This document shows, piece after piece, positions 46,157 to 58,976 of a stretch of DNA of 64,000 nt (its first letter is position 1; the number at the start of each line of letters is the position of its first letter). Location: positions 2,924,018 through 2,988,017 of the forward strand of contig CM021319.1 of NCBI GenBank assembly GCA_010645155.1, written 5' to 3'. Under the pieces are notes generated by a model, which was not told the origin of the DNA, searched no databases, and saw only the letters and a program-made list of their open reading frames with translations. This DNA is from Tigriopus japonicus (Eukaryota; Arthropoda; Copepoda; Harpacticoida; Harpacticidae). The position numbers were made by a program, and so were the translations under genes.

Positions 46157-48009
46157 TATTGTCAACAACAAAAAGAGTTATTACAAAGTCCAAACAAAAA
46201 ACGGTTCAAATCAATTTGGTGACGGAAATGGTCAAGATTACGATTCCAGAAGGTCGTTTTACCCATAGTAAATATTCCTCACGATGAAAATTTTTATTAT
46301 AAAGAAACCACGATGACGTTTTACGGCGTAAATTTGGAGACACTTTGTTCGAAATTAGCACCAATGTATCTAATTCGCAAACTCTTCTAATTTGCATGGC
46401 TCTAGTCCATATCTGACATTTTAGAACAGGAAAGATTGTGGTTTTTGATCACCAGGCATCGACTAAATTGTTGTTTTCCCTCTGAAGGCAAATCCACAAA
46501 TTAACAACAATTCTATCTAATTTTAGTTCAAAACAACTCAAAGATACCCGAGAAATGTTTCCTAAACAGATTCAAAGAACGCCAACAATGCTTCAATCAC
46601 AATTATTGTTATTCTGATCAACTCTGCCCTTTTGTTACCCCCTCAAGGATATTTTCGTCGTCTTCCTTGCATTGAAACATTAAACCAAAAGCCATCGCGG
46701 ATTGTCTGACAGACGAATTCCCATTAAAAAACTAACAGCATTCAACCACCAATCAACTTCACCTTACAAGTATCAAAGACCTAAATTCGAGTTTTGTCAG
46801 TGACAAGGTGTGGTCTCCCGCATTACTATTGTCCTACTCAGTTATTCCAAGATCGACCAATGACCAGATCCACACAACTCTGACCAGAAGCTTGGAGTGA
46901 GGATATTCCAACATCTGCCCACAACAACCTAACTTGTTCATACTACTAATGCTTCCACCATTACGTAGACCTATCGTACTTCAAAAGATTAGCGACAAGA
47001 ACCTACCCCGTAAATATGCTACCAATGTCACAATCATTGCATTTTTCAAGAGGAAAATTCAGTGTTGATTTTGTCTTTTGCTTGAGCCACGTTTTAGATT
47101 TAAGATTGCCGAGAAGTCGGCCATGATAAATCATCCTTGGCGTTGTCGGTCTAGGAAAAAACCTGGAGGGATCTTGTTTTAGGCGAGTTCGCCATACTTG
47201 TTTTTTATGTGTGGATGGCCATAATTTATTTGGGTAGGTGGAGTTCTCAAGGCGTTCTGATAAGTTTCCACTCCTTTGCAATATTGAAGTTGTCGTGAAG
47301 AGACAATATGCAAATCAACCCAATCAGGGCGACAAGACCAATGGAAATGCATCTCTTGGTATTTGATGCAAAACGCCCAATACATATATTCACATCAACT
47401 TTTGCAGTTTGAACGATCCATAAGGAATCCTTGAAGAGCTGCAACATTTTTCTCGTGTGTCAGACCGAGATTTGTCCTTCAAGGGATAAAACCATCGGCA
47501 AACCGAAATTGTTGATATCGTGTTTTGCCGCAACCTAATTTGGTGGTTTGTTCTTGGTTATCTTGGAATTATTGAGTTCATTTCAAGAATACTGAACAAC
47601 TGGAGATATTATGTTGTTGGTTTGTTTGAGTTGCCATGCAAATAAGTTTGAAGATAACAATTGTCGAAGAACACTTGAAAATTCACAAATACATGACGGA
47701 TGGATGGTAATCTCCTCATGAGATGCAAGGCATTTTTAATTGCATTTGACACTCGATATTTTCTTATTCATCTTAGAATAACGCTTGAAAACTTTAGTTT
47801 TCAATGCAAATGTCCATTTCTACGGATTTTTTTTGTTAAAAAGATGTTGAAGTAATGAAACAAAAGATGCGTTTTGATAACTAGCTAATTTGTCTTTGTA
47901 TTTCGTTCTCATTTAAAGAGCTGAATACACATAGGGTAAATGCCCCAAGGAATGGCCACAAGTAAAATTCAACTTAGCCGTTTTCCCAAACACAACTCTA
48001 TCTCTAGAT
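46157..48009. other. Intergenic, nothing recognised
   Basis: Short open frames without motifs. No repeat ends were seen. Confidence 0.4.
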
Positions 48010-48218
48010 CAGGAGTTGGCAACCACTTTTGAGAAAAGGCCAAAAAATCCCACCAGACAGACGTTGGTAGGTTCAGGGGCCCACAAATTAATGATCGAAG
48101 AGCTTTGGGCCCACGAGTATTGTACTTTGGATGGCTCGTGGGCCCACTATTTTGAACTTTACCCATAGCTCTTGGGCCACCAAAGACCACCCTTGGGCCC
48201 ACCGGTTGCTTACCCCTG
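48010..48218. mobile_element. hAT-like MITE, family B, decayed copy 2
   Basis: Ends CAGGAGTTGGCAACC and GGTTGCTTACCCCTG correspond to those of 43004-43253, and the interior shares GGGCCCAC motifs. No target duplication was recognised. Confidence 0.7.
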
Positions 48219-48249
48219 CTCGGATTCCAGGCATGGATGGTTTTTCTCC

Positions 48250-48520
48250 AAAGTGGATATATAGCGACACGGGTGCGGTAAATAGGTCATAAACAAAAGC
48301 GTTACAAGAAAATAAGTCACAAAGTAAAACGATCACGGCTAATAAGTCAGAGTAGAAAAAAAATAGAGGTCACAAAGCGAAAAAGAAGCTCCAGAGGTAG
48401 CCTAGGGCGTGAATCCAGGAATCTGTTCCATGGCTGAGGATTTTCCCATGAGATCTCAAGATAATCCGATTGGAACACAATCATGCCAAGGGAAAGGTAA
48501 CAGTAATATACGCATTCATT
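48250..48520 (+). repeat. Dispersed repeat R2, copy 1
   Basis: It starts with degenerate GGTAAATAGGTCA units, then about 160 bp (from GGTCACAAAG through CATGCCAAGGGAAAGG) that aligns with the segment at 54330-54475. The function and class of the repeat are unknown. Confidence 0.6.
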
Positions 48521-50192
48521 AGACACCTTGTTTTTTTTAACCCTTTTAAGGTCAAAATTGTACCCTTTCTTCAAGATCCATCCATAAACTTCCAAGATGA
48601 TACGGTTGAACACAATTCTATCCTGAAAAAAAGGTGAACTTTTTACTGTTGCTTTTCTACCTAACATCCCACTACAGACCCTTGTTGTCAACAGGCATGA
48701 CTTTTTTGACCAAAAAATATCACGAATTGTTACGATTGGCTGATTTCTTATGTTTCTTGGAATAATTTCTCAACGTAAGAACTGTTTGAACACATTCGGC
48801 AGTTCATAAAAAATGAAGGGAACCGAAGGCACCCTTTTACCACTCTTTTTGAACCGTTTCTTTGAGTCATCAGGAGTAGGCGGTTTTAAGAGTTGTGGAC
48901 ATGTTTGTTCGATGATACTTTTTCGAGGGCGAGAGAAGTGGGGGATTTACCTGGCCATTTCTTTCCTTTTACAAAAATGGCCAAGAAGGGAGATGATAAA
49001 TCTTGCGAGTTCATTGACGTTAAAATGTGTAGCCGCGGTTTGGCCAATGACAATAATGCGTGTGCTAACAAGATTTTTTTGTTAAAAATACACGTATTTT
49101 GGTTCCTGCTTCTGTTTTTGTCACCAAAATCACTGGCCCATCCATGGCCTCGAATTAAGGGGGGTGACATTGCTTTTGGTTTTCATTCTCCTGCAAATTG
49201 AGCAACTACCAACGTCAGGGCATTTGCCCATTTAACCCTCTTTGACCCAAGCAACACCTAAACTTATAAGCTTTGGTTTGCATTACATTGTTAAGATGAG
49301 TTGCTTTGTTCTTCACGGTTCATAAGACTCTACAGTATATGAGGTAAGTATGGGAACCCAGCATTTTTTTATAGGCTATAACCCTTGACCTGGCCATAGC
49401 AGGCATGGGTGACGTCAGGCTTAAATGGTTTTCCATAAACTGACTTCGAGAGAGTCACCTGGACGGGAGTTCTTGCATTTCTTGGCTGCAAACATGGTCC
49501 ATTGGATCAAGGTAAAGGCTGTTTCGGGGGTCACATTGTCTTTTTCCAGAATGCAGGGAAAACTTTAGGACAGGCTTAATTAGCTCATTACCAATAAATT
49601 TAACCATTGTAAAGCTAGATGGAAAAAATGTCCTGATTGGTTGCAAATTCCATGTGAATAAAAAAAAAATGCCATCAAGATGATGAAACTAAGTATTAAC
49701 ATAGTTCCCATACTTATCTTGCATACTAGTATAGGCAAGTGATATGTGAGCAGAACGGGTCAGTAAAGAAAGCTTTGATATCTTTTTTTCACCCAACACC
49801 AAAAATCAGTTCTTTCAAAAGATCAAATATATTGAACATTCTGTACTTATTCACGGACAACTTGAATTATTGTATGGTTCTTTAAAAAATGACATGCACA
49901 GATTTCGCATTATGTAACTAAAATTTAATTGATATTTTGTCGAGTGTGAGAGTAGATAGGGAACCAAGGTTATTTGGCAAGAAGAACAGACCACAAAGGC
50001 CACGACAACTGCAATGAATGATTAAAAAGTCTTAAACATTGTTTTAGTTTCAAAGATGTTTCATGAAAACAAGTCCTGGAACTGCTCTATTTCTTGAAGA
50101 CCAGCCACGGTCATGGAAACAATGGATGAGGTTCATGCAAGAGCCCAAATTGGAGGCATACTCAATATGCGGTCAAAGGATGAACTCAAGTA
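48521..50192. other. Intergenic with a 13-bp inverted pair
   Basis: TAAGTATGGGAAC at 49345-49357 recurs inverted at 49704-49716, and similarity extends outward by a few bases (TATG..AGRTAAG). It may be a MITE of about 390 bp, unproven. No gene was seen. Confidence 0.35.
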
Positions 50193-50437
50193 AAGCATGT
50201 CCCGAAAGTTTTAGTTACACCTATTTTCGATAAGATATGATCACATTGTTTGAAGAGGACTAGTGAACACTGTTCGTTTACCAGAGCATAGAGGACTGTA
50301 AACTGGAGACCGCTCCTCGTTTCACCGTTTACGTTAGTAGGGAAGTCTTTTCCAAGCTTGGTGGATTGCATAGCTCTCACTGATGAAATGCCAAGATTTT
50401 AAATAAGTTTTTCAACGTCAAAGTGTCAAAATGAACA

Positions 50438-50482
50438 ACTTTCATTAAACCAATTATTATATGTTAAGGTTCATATAGATTA
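50438..50482 (+). repeat. 45-bp direct repeat, left copy
   Basis: Begins ACTTTCATTAAACCAATTAT and ends CATATAGATTA. Identical by reading to 51146-51190; the copies are 708 bases apart. Confidence 0.93.
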
Positions 50483-51145
50483 AGTAGAAAAATTAAATCT
50501 CTAAAACAAATTGCTAACATTTCCAAAACTGAAGGGATAGCTGTCAAAAGTGGCTATAGATTAGCATTGACATAAAATTTTACCCATATATTTCAAGCAG
50601 ATGTTCAGGCATATTAGTTCAATGAAATCCAAAATAATATTCTTTATTCATAAAAAGACATAGATTGTAAAATCTTTGTCATTTCTAGATCTTTTAATAG
50701 TTTCCGAAATCATTAGATGTAAACTAAAATTGTTGGATTTTTTGATGTCTTTATCAGTCAATTTTAGGTATCTTACAAGTTTCATTGACTCCAATTTGCA
50801 AGCAGACTCACAGAAAATATTTTTCTCAAAAAGTCCAAAAATATATACCTCTTCAGGCACTTCAAACCTTGAATCTCTCTAAAGGGAAATCAAGAGAGCA
50901 CTTTTATGAGGAAAGAATGAGCACTTCAAATCCAAAACTTGTGAAGTTAAGCACAACTTTCTATTTGGTTTACACAAACACTGATGCAATGGAAAAAGTA
51001 ATCCAGCACAGTATTTTACTTGTTGCTGAACTTAGATTTAATCAAACACTTGAATAACATTACTTTCACAAGGTAAAAAAGAGTGGTGGCCTTTTAATCA
51101 CATGAAAAACATTCTTTCATTCCTTTTGTTAAATCATTAGCATGG

Positions 51146-51190
51146 ACTTTCATTAAACCAATTATTATATGTTAAGGTTCATATAGATTA
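51146..51190 (+). repeat. 45-bp direct repeat, right copy
   Basis: Identical to 50438-50482. The two could be remains of a nested insertion or a local duplication. The intervening 663 bases hold two overlapping open frames with no recognised motif. Confidence 0.93.
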
Positions 51191-51939
51191 TTAGGACATT
51201 CAATCAATTGGCTCAGCTTGAAGTTGTTGCTAATTCTCAAAAGTTGTGTGGCTCTGAATTTGTAATTCAGCACTTAGATTCACAAGTATACACCCAAAGG
51301 CTCTTACATGATGAAAGCATGGCTTATGGGTTCAATCATTCTTCTTTTGTTGGACTTTCATCCTTCCCAACAATCAGCCTGCTTTCACTTTTTTTTTTGG
51401 AGAGAGGTTGGATTTGCAAATTTCCAAGACAAAACATTGAAATTTAGTGATCAGGAAACAACTTCCGCACTTCCAGAGGGTAGCCAGTGTTGTGGCATGG
51501 GACTGAGCAAGTAAAACTCATACTCAAAGGGACTTAAAACCACTTTTCTTAGACGGTTGCGTTCTCCCACCACAATCTGTTTCTTCCCTACTGATGTAAG
51601 AGAATCTGATTATTGGCGGCGGCAGCGTAGTCTAGGAATTCAGTGGTCTACGACCAGAGTAATGTTCCGCCCTCTCAACCGGTTTTGAAGAACCTGCTTA
51701 ACATACTCTGACACAAAAACAGACATCATTAGGGCGCAATTGAAAAGCCATCAATATTTTTGGGAATTACAATGTCCGGACATCAGTCACTTGGACAATG
51801 GGAGCTTTGGGGACATGAATTGGGCATCCTTGAGACTGGAATGTTCATTAGAACTAAAGCCAAGACCGGCAAGGTGTCCTCCCCCCCCCCAACATCGTTT
51901 TTTGTGGAAGAAAAAAAATTGAGAGAGGGGGGGCCTTAA

Positions 51940-52830
51940 TGATTGTCCATGGATAGGACGGCCTTCTGACCTTACCCGCGTGGCCAAGATTGTCATCTCC
52001 AAGTGAGTGGGCAAGAGAAACACGTTCCACATCGATTTAGTGGCAAATGGTCACAAAACTTCCACATCATCTATGCACCGATACATGAAAAATAAGCTTG
52101 GTCTAAAATCGGATTGAAGACTAAAAAGGCCAAAAGTCACAAGTGCTCAACGACTGGCAGGGCCAAAATTCTGCAAGGAGCGGAAGGGATGGACTGGTGA
52201 TAACTGGAGATGGGTGTACCTCTCAGATGAGTGTCCCACTCATCTGTTTTAGCCAATAAATGCCCAATTGATCGAGTCTGGGCACATTCCAGTGCCGAAG
52301 TTCCCGTCCAACAAACTGTGAATCATCTAGAGTCTGTCATGGTTTGGGGAAAGATGTCGGCTCAGGCTCTGTCTGAGCTTTACTTCATTAAAAAAATGAG
52401 CATGTGATGGGCCAATATTATGAGAAGAAGTTCCTTGCTGGTCCATGTTTGGCTGCCTTCACCAAAAAGGCCAGGAGAGGTCTGCCTTTAGCACGCAAAA
52501 TGGTGATCAACATGTCCTCTACAATTTTTCAACAGGATGGGGCGCCCAGCCTCACCTCTCATGTTGCACAAATGTGATGCCAAAATACCCTTCCTTGGTT
52601 TTGGCTACAAGCTATGAGGCCACCAGATTCACCTGACTTGTCTCCAATTGAAAATCTTGAAGCAAAGGCTGGCAAAGATGCCTGGTGCCAAAAACCTTAA
52701 ACAACTGAAATTACAAGTGAAACAAGCCTGGCCAGAGATTGAACCCAACACTTTGGAGAACCTTATTGCAGGAATGCCCCAAAGAATATCAACTTGCATC
52801 AAGCTCAAGGGTGGTTACATTGGTAAATAA
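51940..52830 (+). pseudogene. Broken Tc1/mariner transposase
   Basis: Pieces of a transposase can be read by switching frames. They are an N-terminal HTH part (GRPSDLTRVAKIVISK, SSMHRYMKNKLGLKS), a LSDE motif near 52215, RVWAHSS...SVMVWGKMSA, the SPIENLEAK motif and the C-terminal IKLKGGY. Several stops and frameshifts make it inactive. Order and motifs match the Tc1/mariner DDE/D transposases. Confidence 0.85.
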
Positions 52831-52905
52831 AATTGTTCAATAGTGTACACCCTCATAGCATTAGAATACCTCATGCTGTAACTAAAATTTTTGGGACGTG
52901 CTGTA

Positions 52906-53880
52906 GGTCAAAATTGTTGCTTTATTCCTTGATTTATAAGTTCGGTATAGTGACCTGCAGGTTTGAAAGGCTTCTTCGGCTTTGCTCGAACATGTCAATT
53001 GAATTTTAGATTGGTTTTAATTTTCGCCTCAAAATCTGAAAATCGGCAGTCGTTGAATTTCTCTGCTTGTGTCCGTCGAAGTTACATAAGTTAAATTGAC
53101 GCAAGGGAAATTTGTTGTCAGTCATGGGATTGTCCTCCAAACCTATATGTAGTTTGAGATGATCGGGCCATGAACCATTAGTTGATCATGTTTCTTTGGT
53201 AATACTGAACTGTTCCATCATTCCTAGTCTGTGGATGTTTTTAAACAACGTGGTCAACTTGCTCGTGCCAGATGAGGTGAGGGACAATCTCTAAATTAAT
53301 CCACTACGCACCTTTGGGAGTGCTAGCGCTTTTGGACCAATGAATCCAAATCCAAAAATGTCCTACAAAGTGTCTTTTTTAGGACCTTTTTTTATTCCCG
53401 GAAGTTAATCAAGGGTAATCAAGATGGTGCGAGGTCAGTGAGAAAAGATCAAAAAGCAATGTTGCCAAATGTTTCCAAATCAATTGGTATATTTTTATGT
53501 TTTTCAAGAAGTCAAGAACTTAGTAAATGGGGCCAGAAAATAAAGTAAATCGAAACCAACACCTTCAAATTCAATAACGTCAAATACCAATTTTACAGAT
53601 GAAGACTATAAGGAAACTCTAATAGGAAGAGATTGGTCTGAATGGGTACATTCTCATTTCGAAAATGGCATTCCTATCTTTCGAATCCTTTGTAATCTCT
53701 CATAACACGTTGGTGTTGCAACCAGAGCAAAGAATATTGGAGGATCTGTTTATCACGTACAGATTAAGATGCTCTTGAGGTCATCGAGAGCTTAAAGTTC
53801 TCGAGCTCTCCTGGACCAGATGGTGTGACATTTATTCTTTGGATGAAATGTTCACAGATCCTTAACTTGTTTTCTCGGCG
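52906..53880. other. Intergenic, nothing recognised
   Basis: No supported gene or repeat between the Tc1-like element and repeat R2. Confidence 0.4.
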
Positions 53881-54475
53881 CGCGGTAAAAAGGTCACGAT
53901 AAATAGGTCACAAGGTAAAAAGGTAGTGATGGACCGAAAGGGCTCATAACCGAAACCGAAAGTTTCGGCCGAAAGAGGGCTAAACCGAAACCGAAAGCAG
54001 CTGATTGCAAAATTGTTCAAATGCAAAATCTGCCTTAAAAATTAGAATGCTCATGTGTTCGATGTTGGGTAGTCGCAAATTTTGAAAAATCGGAAAACTT
54101 AAATTTCAGGGGTTTTTGGACCAATGTTTTTTATTTTGTTGTCAAACTCCATTTTACATAGTGCTTTTCTGCTTTTGAAAATCGAATCTTTTGAAATTGA
54201 AAAATTGGAAACCGAAATTTCGGCCGTAATTTCGGCCGAAAGCGCTTTCGGTCCATCACTATAAAAAGGTCACGGTAAATAGGTCACAAAGTAAAAAGGT
54301 TACGTTAAATAGGTTACGAGGTAAAAAGGTCACAGACCCATGCATTTCTGGAGGTAGCCAAGGGAGTGAACTCACGGGCCTTGGTATGTTCCATGATTGA
54401 AGATTGTCCCATGGAACCCTAAGATTTACTGGTTGGAAAACATTTATGCCAAGGCAAAGGTCCCGTGAGTCAACA
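53881..54475 (+). repeat. Dispersed repeat R2, copy 2, with tandem 30-bp units
   Basis: Tandem units like GGTAAAAAGGTCACGGTAAA and TAGGTCACAA occupy 53885-53923 and 54262-54335 and are split by the hAT MITE at 53924-54261. The following segment (AGGTAGCCAAGGGAGTGAAC to ATGCCAAGGCAAAGG) aligns with 48.39-48.51 kb. Confidence 0.65.
53924..54261 (-). mobile_element. hAT-type MITE, family A, intact copy 7
   Basis: A 338-bp element, reverse orientation relative to the copy at 27962. It has termini TAGTGATGGACCGAAAGG and CTTTCGGTCCATCACTA. It is flanked by TAAAAAGG on both sides (53916-53923, 54262-54269). The flanking sequence is itself repetitive, but the duplication is positioned exactly at both ends. 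Confidence 0.92.
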
Positions 54476-54519
54476 GGAAGTCATTCCCAACATTTTTTTT
54501 GCATTTCCGGAGTCAGAAC

Positions 54520-55105
54520 GCAGCTCGGCAGGTTTGCAAAAGGTCGAGCAGGTCCAAAGATGTTTCACTAGCAACATCACAGGAATGAGAGAGCTCTCAT
54601 ATTTGGAGAGACTCCAGAAGTTAGGACTGTACAGTACTCAGAGAAGCTATGAAAGGTAAATATCTGATACTGTATGTCTTCAAGAGCATTGATGGGCTCT
54701 GTCCTTACCCAGCATTTGAGGTTAGCTGCAGCGACCGTAAAGGCTTTACGTGCGCCCTGAGAGCACCTCCAAATCCAAGGGAATCTAGGCTTGTTCGAAC
54801 AATGAAGTCCTCCTCTCTTCTTTATCGGGCTCCTTCATTGTTCAATTTGTTGCCCTTTAGTCTGCGTATGGAGTATGTAGGAGCTAATCCTGTAAAAGCT
54901 TTTAAAGCCGTATTGGATAATATTTTGAATACTATTCCTGATCAACCCACTATTCAAGGGTTGTACAGATCTGCCTACAGTACAAATTCGTTGATAGACC
55001 AAATTTCGTCTAAATTTTAATTGTTTCAATCATTTTATTTATGATTTTTTTGCAGGGAATCACATTCCTTGTAGCGGTCGTAGACAATCCGCAACCAACC
55101 CAAAA
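54520..55105 (+). mobile_element. 5'-truncated LINE fragment, plus strand
   Basis: The same family and region as 24905-25703. It encodes LQKVEQVQRCFTSNITGMRE, LGLYSTQRSYER, SSLLYRAPSLFNLLPFSLRM and DQPTIQGLYRSAYS, ending in TAA at about 55020. The 3' tail GCAGGGAATCACATTCCTTG follows. A frame change near 54650 breaks the ORF. It has no MITE insertion and so shows the empty site. Confidence 0.88.
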
Positions 55106-55980
55106 AAATATTTGAGAGCAAAAAAAACTGACTAAAAAACCAGACCAAATAAATTTGGCTTACTGAGAAGAAAATTTGCCATACCTAACTAAAAAACTTT
55201 CTTGGGCTATACTTTCAATCTAAATTTTTCTGTTTTGCCATGTTTTTTAAACTATTTTCCGCTCATGATTGATAAGGAAAGCATGCAGGCCACAAATATT
55301 TCTTCTGGCGAGGATCTTTCCTTTGGGTCTTCTGTGCTGAATCAGATATATGTAAACCAAAGAGCATCAAATTCTCCTGGTTCAGCCTTACCATTACATT
55401 TGACATTGGCCATAATAGTGCAAACTGAGACCCCTTTAAAAATGTCTCGTCAATTTAGTTATAACAATCTAAGTCTATCCCGAAGGTCCTTTTCTGGTTG
55501 AAATAGCGACTCCCACAATGAGTCCTTTTCCTGTGAATGGCTCTGAATTTTTAAGCAAACATTTTATACCATCTAGAGGTCTATAAGAAATGACACTTGG
55601 AAAGTATTATCAATCACCATGCTGACAATGTGAGGGCAATAAGTTCTATAATTGAACACATTTAGTTACGAGATACAAAACCGAAATTTAGGAAGTCATG
55701 GGTGATATCGCCCTTTCAACTGCTTTACTTGAACGAGAGTAAAACTTGGCACCCTTGCTGTCGGGTTGATGAGATGTGCTCAAAGCAAATCTACACAGAC
55801 ATCCTAACTGGAGTACACTTCTGTTTGTAGAACTGTAGGATTATCGAACTTGGGCATTAATATGACTCCAAACGGTTTTTCCTATAAAACCTTTTCGATG
55901 GGGTGAAAACTGAGAAGCATATCTTTCCAATTTTAGTTTGCGGATAACCGCGATTGATGAGGAATGAAAGATATTGAAAT
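55101..55980. other. Intergenic, nothing firm
   Basis: A plus frame with an internal ATG at about 55265 runs to 55501 with Ser/Asn-rich composition; it lacks motifs and splice support. Confidence 0.3.
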
Positions 55981-55994
55981 AGTGTTGATTGAAA

Positions 55995-56322
55995 GGCAAG
56001 TAGACGTAGCGTAACAGTTGAGCATTCGCCAACTATACGGAACATTCTTGGTTCGAATCCCGGGCTTGCCGAGTTCTAGTGGCCTGTAGTATTAGTTTAC
56101 ATACATAAGTCACGGCTTTTGACGGCTTAAATGGGCGAACCTCGGGTCATTCCCGAGGGTGAGGTAAAAATCAATGCTTGTTGGCTTGTCCAAGTGGAGC
56201 GCCAAAAGCCACATATGGCGGACAGCCTCTATCAGATCGTCGCTGCGAAGCTGCGTTCTGACTCCAACACAAACAAACAAACAAACAAACAAACAAACAA
56301 ACAAACAAACAAACAAACAAAC
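55995..56322 (+). mobile_element. tRNA-derived SINE with (CAAA)n tail
   Basis: The 328-bp insertion lies between perfect 14-bp duplications AGTGTTGATTGAAA (55981-55994, 56323-56336). The head (55995-56070) is tRNA-like. GGCAAGT pairs with GCTTGCC as acceptor stem, the A box TAGCGTAACAG (56007-56017) and a perfect B box GGTTCGAATCC (56050-56060) are correctly spaced. The body of about 200 bp contains a 7-bp hairpin CCTCGGG/CCCGAGG (56140-56158). The tail is about 12 CAAA units. Such elements are transcribed by RNA polymerase III and copied by a LINE. The long exact duplication indicates a fairly recent insertion. Confidence 0.95.
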
Positions 56323-56336
56323 AGTGTTGATTGAAA

Positions 56337-58976
56337 TGCTGTTTAGGATCAGTTCCTTTGTTTTATGAATATCGAGAGGAGAGCAACGAATATATAAACA
56401 AAGATGCCTTGTAGGTAAAGAAGAACGATGGAGTCCATTGTTAGAATCGACCTGAAATATCAAAGGGGTTTGAGGGTTCTTACGGAAGTTTCATTTCGAA
56501 TATGCCTTAAAATCTCAAAGGTGCCAAAAATTCGGACTTAGGTCACAGGAAATGAACAAGAATTCAACTATTTCGATTAAAAAAATGTTATTTGACATTG
56601 CACGATTTGATAACACTAACCGATTTACTCCCTCAAGCGAGCGGATATACGTAATGTTGAAATTGCCAAAACATGAAGAGCCTAAATTTAGCCGGCCCAT
56701 TTAGAAGACGAGATAATAAACACAACGTCAACCCAGAAATTGAAAACGCTGCCCCTACAGGCGGAAGAATCAACGGGAAATTTGAATAACGCAAATAATG
56801 AATTGCTGGTATAAAAAGACACTCTCGGAATCATGTCTGAATTCCGTGAATGCCTTTTTTAAGAAACAGATCACCAACAAGCGAAGATTTGATTTCATGA
56901 TGCATACACCATTTCACGTTTGAAGTTAACTCCATATTTACTTTTAACCAATGTCAATAGTCATTCTTTTGATGTATGTGATGTGATCAGTCAATATTAC
57001 TCTCCGTCAATCTTGTCATCCACATACCTACAGGGAATTTTAGGTCCGGTTTCAGAGATGGGAAAACGGAGCGCGTCTCCCTTGTCAATAGTTTTCCAGT
57101 CAGCTAAACTAATATGTGAAGTGTAATGGGCATTGGTTTTGATAGGAAGTATGATGTGTAAGTTTTACTGCATTAGCTGCATTTTTTGTAAAAAATAAAA
57201 TAAAAACTATTCATGAACTGGGACCATATTCTAATTCAAATTGAGTAATTCCCTCAACAATGGGGTGTTCGTACTGAATCCAGCTGTTGAAGTCGGATAA
57301 AGTTGAACGTAGATGTCGCCTCAGATGACAGGTCGAGAGGAGTATTTTGCCAAGGAATTCTTATTAGATTTGAGATCTCATATTGTAACTATCCTCTTAA
57401 AGTAATATTAACTTGATGAATATATTTTGTTGTTTCGTTAGTTACGGTCAAAAAATTGACAAATATACGCTAATCATATTACAAGCAAAGCGCTTTTACA
57501 GAATAAGCCAAACTTATTTTCGTCGTAATTGCGTGAATACAGAAATGTTATTGCGAATCGGTAGGGAACGTTGGGAACGCGCATAAACTTGAATTAACAC
57601 AATTGTATTCCATAACTTGGAAGAGCTGAGCCGAAAATGTCACACTATGTATTGTAGTACGATCGGTTGAGAAATTGAAGCTCGAGCTTCGAAGTCCTCG
57701 TGCTCAGGTCACCGGAACTAAGAAATATCTGATCAAAGGTCTCGAGTCGTATGACAGAAGAACGATTTCCGTGGAGCAACCGTTCTTAGTCCGCCAACAA
57801 GTCCAATCATTGGTTGACCGATTTCAGAATCTAAAACCTTAACGGAGTCCGACTTTGGGCTCCGCTCACGGAAGAAAGAAGTCACTCATGTATCCTTTAT
57901 AGACTTGGCTTATGTATTTTTTTATTGGCGTAAATTTATAACACAATGTTTTGATGCATTGATTCATTTTTTTGCTCGAACACTTCTACTAGTAGCACAG
58001 TGTACTAGGTGTTGGCCGCTAGTACCATTTGAAATAAAGGAGAATTCACTCTCACATTCAAAGGAGTGTTCCATCAGTCAAGTGATTCCACCCCCAATAA
58101 AGATCTTAAAGCATAAGTTCAAAGAAAGCGAATGGTAAGCTCAATTGTAGCCATTTTCTTGGCTTGTAATGGAGCTTTTTTATTTTTCTCCGGCAGTGTC
58201 GATGGTGCAATGAAAAAGCTAACTCGCTCGTTTAAGATAAAGGTTAGCATCTCGGGCAAAAAACTCAATTCAGAGTGCGAATGTATGGCGACGGTCTGCC
58301 TACAACCGAACGAGTTTCCTAGATCTTAGATCTCGCGTATTTCCACATGTTTTTGTTAAATTCGCTAACTTTCCAAACTCGAGCGACTTCATATGTACAA
58401 TTGAAACTCCCTTTCGAAGAAAAATGTCCCACTGTATTGATAAAAATGTGACAGAATCATGAATTGGCATTATTTGCTTTCGTTATTCAAAGAAAAAAAT
58501 CCTTGAAAAACTGATAAAATAGTGTCTAACACGGCTTTCAAGACAGTAAGACTTTCCAAGACCACATGTGGCGCCGTCTATGAATGACTTTAAACAACTT
58601 CAGCAGCCGTCTGCTTTACGAACATGCCATTCACCTCTTTCAAAAAAGCCATCCCCTAGAGCCAACAAGAGAAATAGTGGTTTACCGTATGGTACGGTTT
58701 AACTTAGATTCGAATACCTCAAAATTCAGCGATTTCATTTGACAGGAGGAAAAGAAATAGGTGGTTACTTTGTATTGTGACCTTCTACCCGTTGTGACAA
58801 ATAACACTTTTTTGGATGTTACTGTGAGGAAAATGCCTAACCTATCGCTTTCCGACCAGTTTATGAAACATACCAAGATTCTTTTGAACCTTTCTGAAGA
58901 AAACTAATTTTCCATGCCCCTTAATAATGGCATGCACGATGGCAGGTATTATGAACTTAATTTGTTGCAAGGTCGA
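56337..58976. other. Intergenic, nothing firm
   Basis: A 65-codon plus frame at 58132 starts with ATG and a hydrophobic, signal-like segment (MVSSIVAIFLACNGAFLFF) and ends with three Cys. It is a weak candidate for a small secreted peptide. Nothing else was recognised. Confidence 0.3.

Larger units (their letters stand above)
50193..52903 (+). mobile_element. Tc1/mariner-like element with extra left-hand DNA
   Basis: The terminal inverted repeats AAGCATGTCCCGAAAGTTTT... (left) and the complement of AAAATTTTTGGGACGTGC (right) match over about 26 bp with three differences. Both ends abut TA (50191-50192, 52904-52905), the target of this superfamily. The right third holds a broken transposase. 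At 2.7 kb it is longer than usual for Tc1-type elements; the left 1.7 kb has no recognised genes and holds a 45-bp direct repeat. Confidence 0.8.

Noticed and set aside
49231..49246. 16-bp match TTTAACCCTCTTTGAC, inverted at 59628-59643
   Set aside because: Short and isolated; the surrounding sequence does not align, so chance or a very old repeat cannot be told apart.
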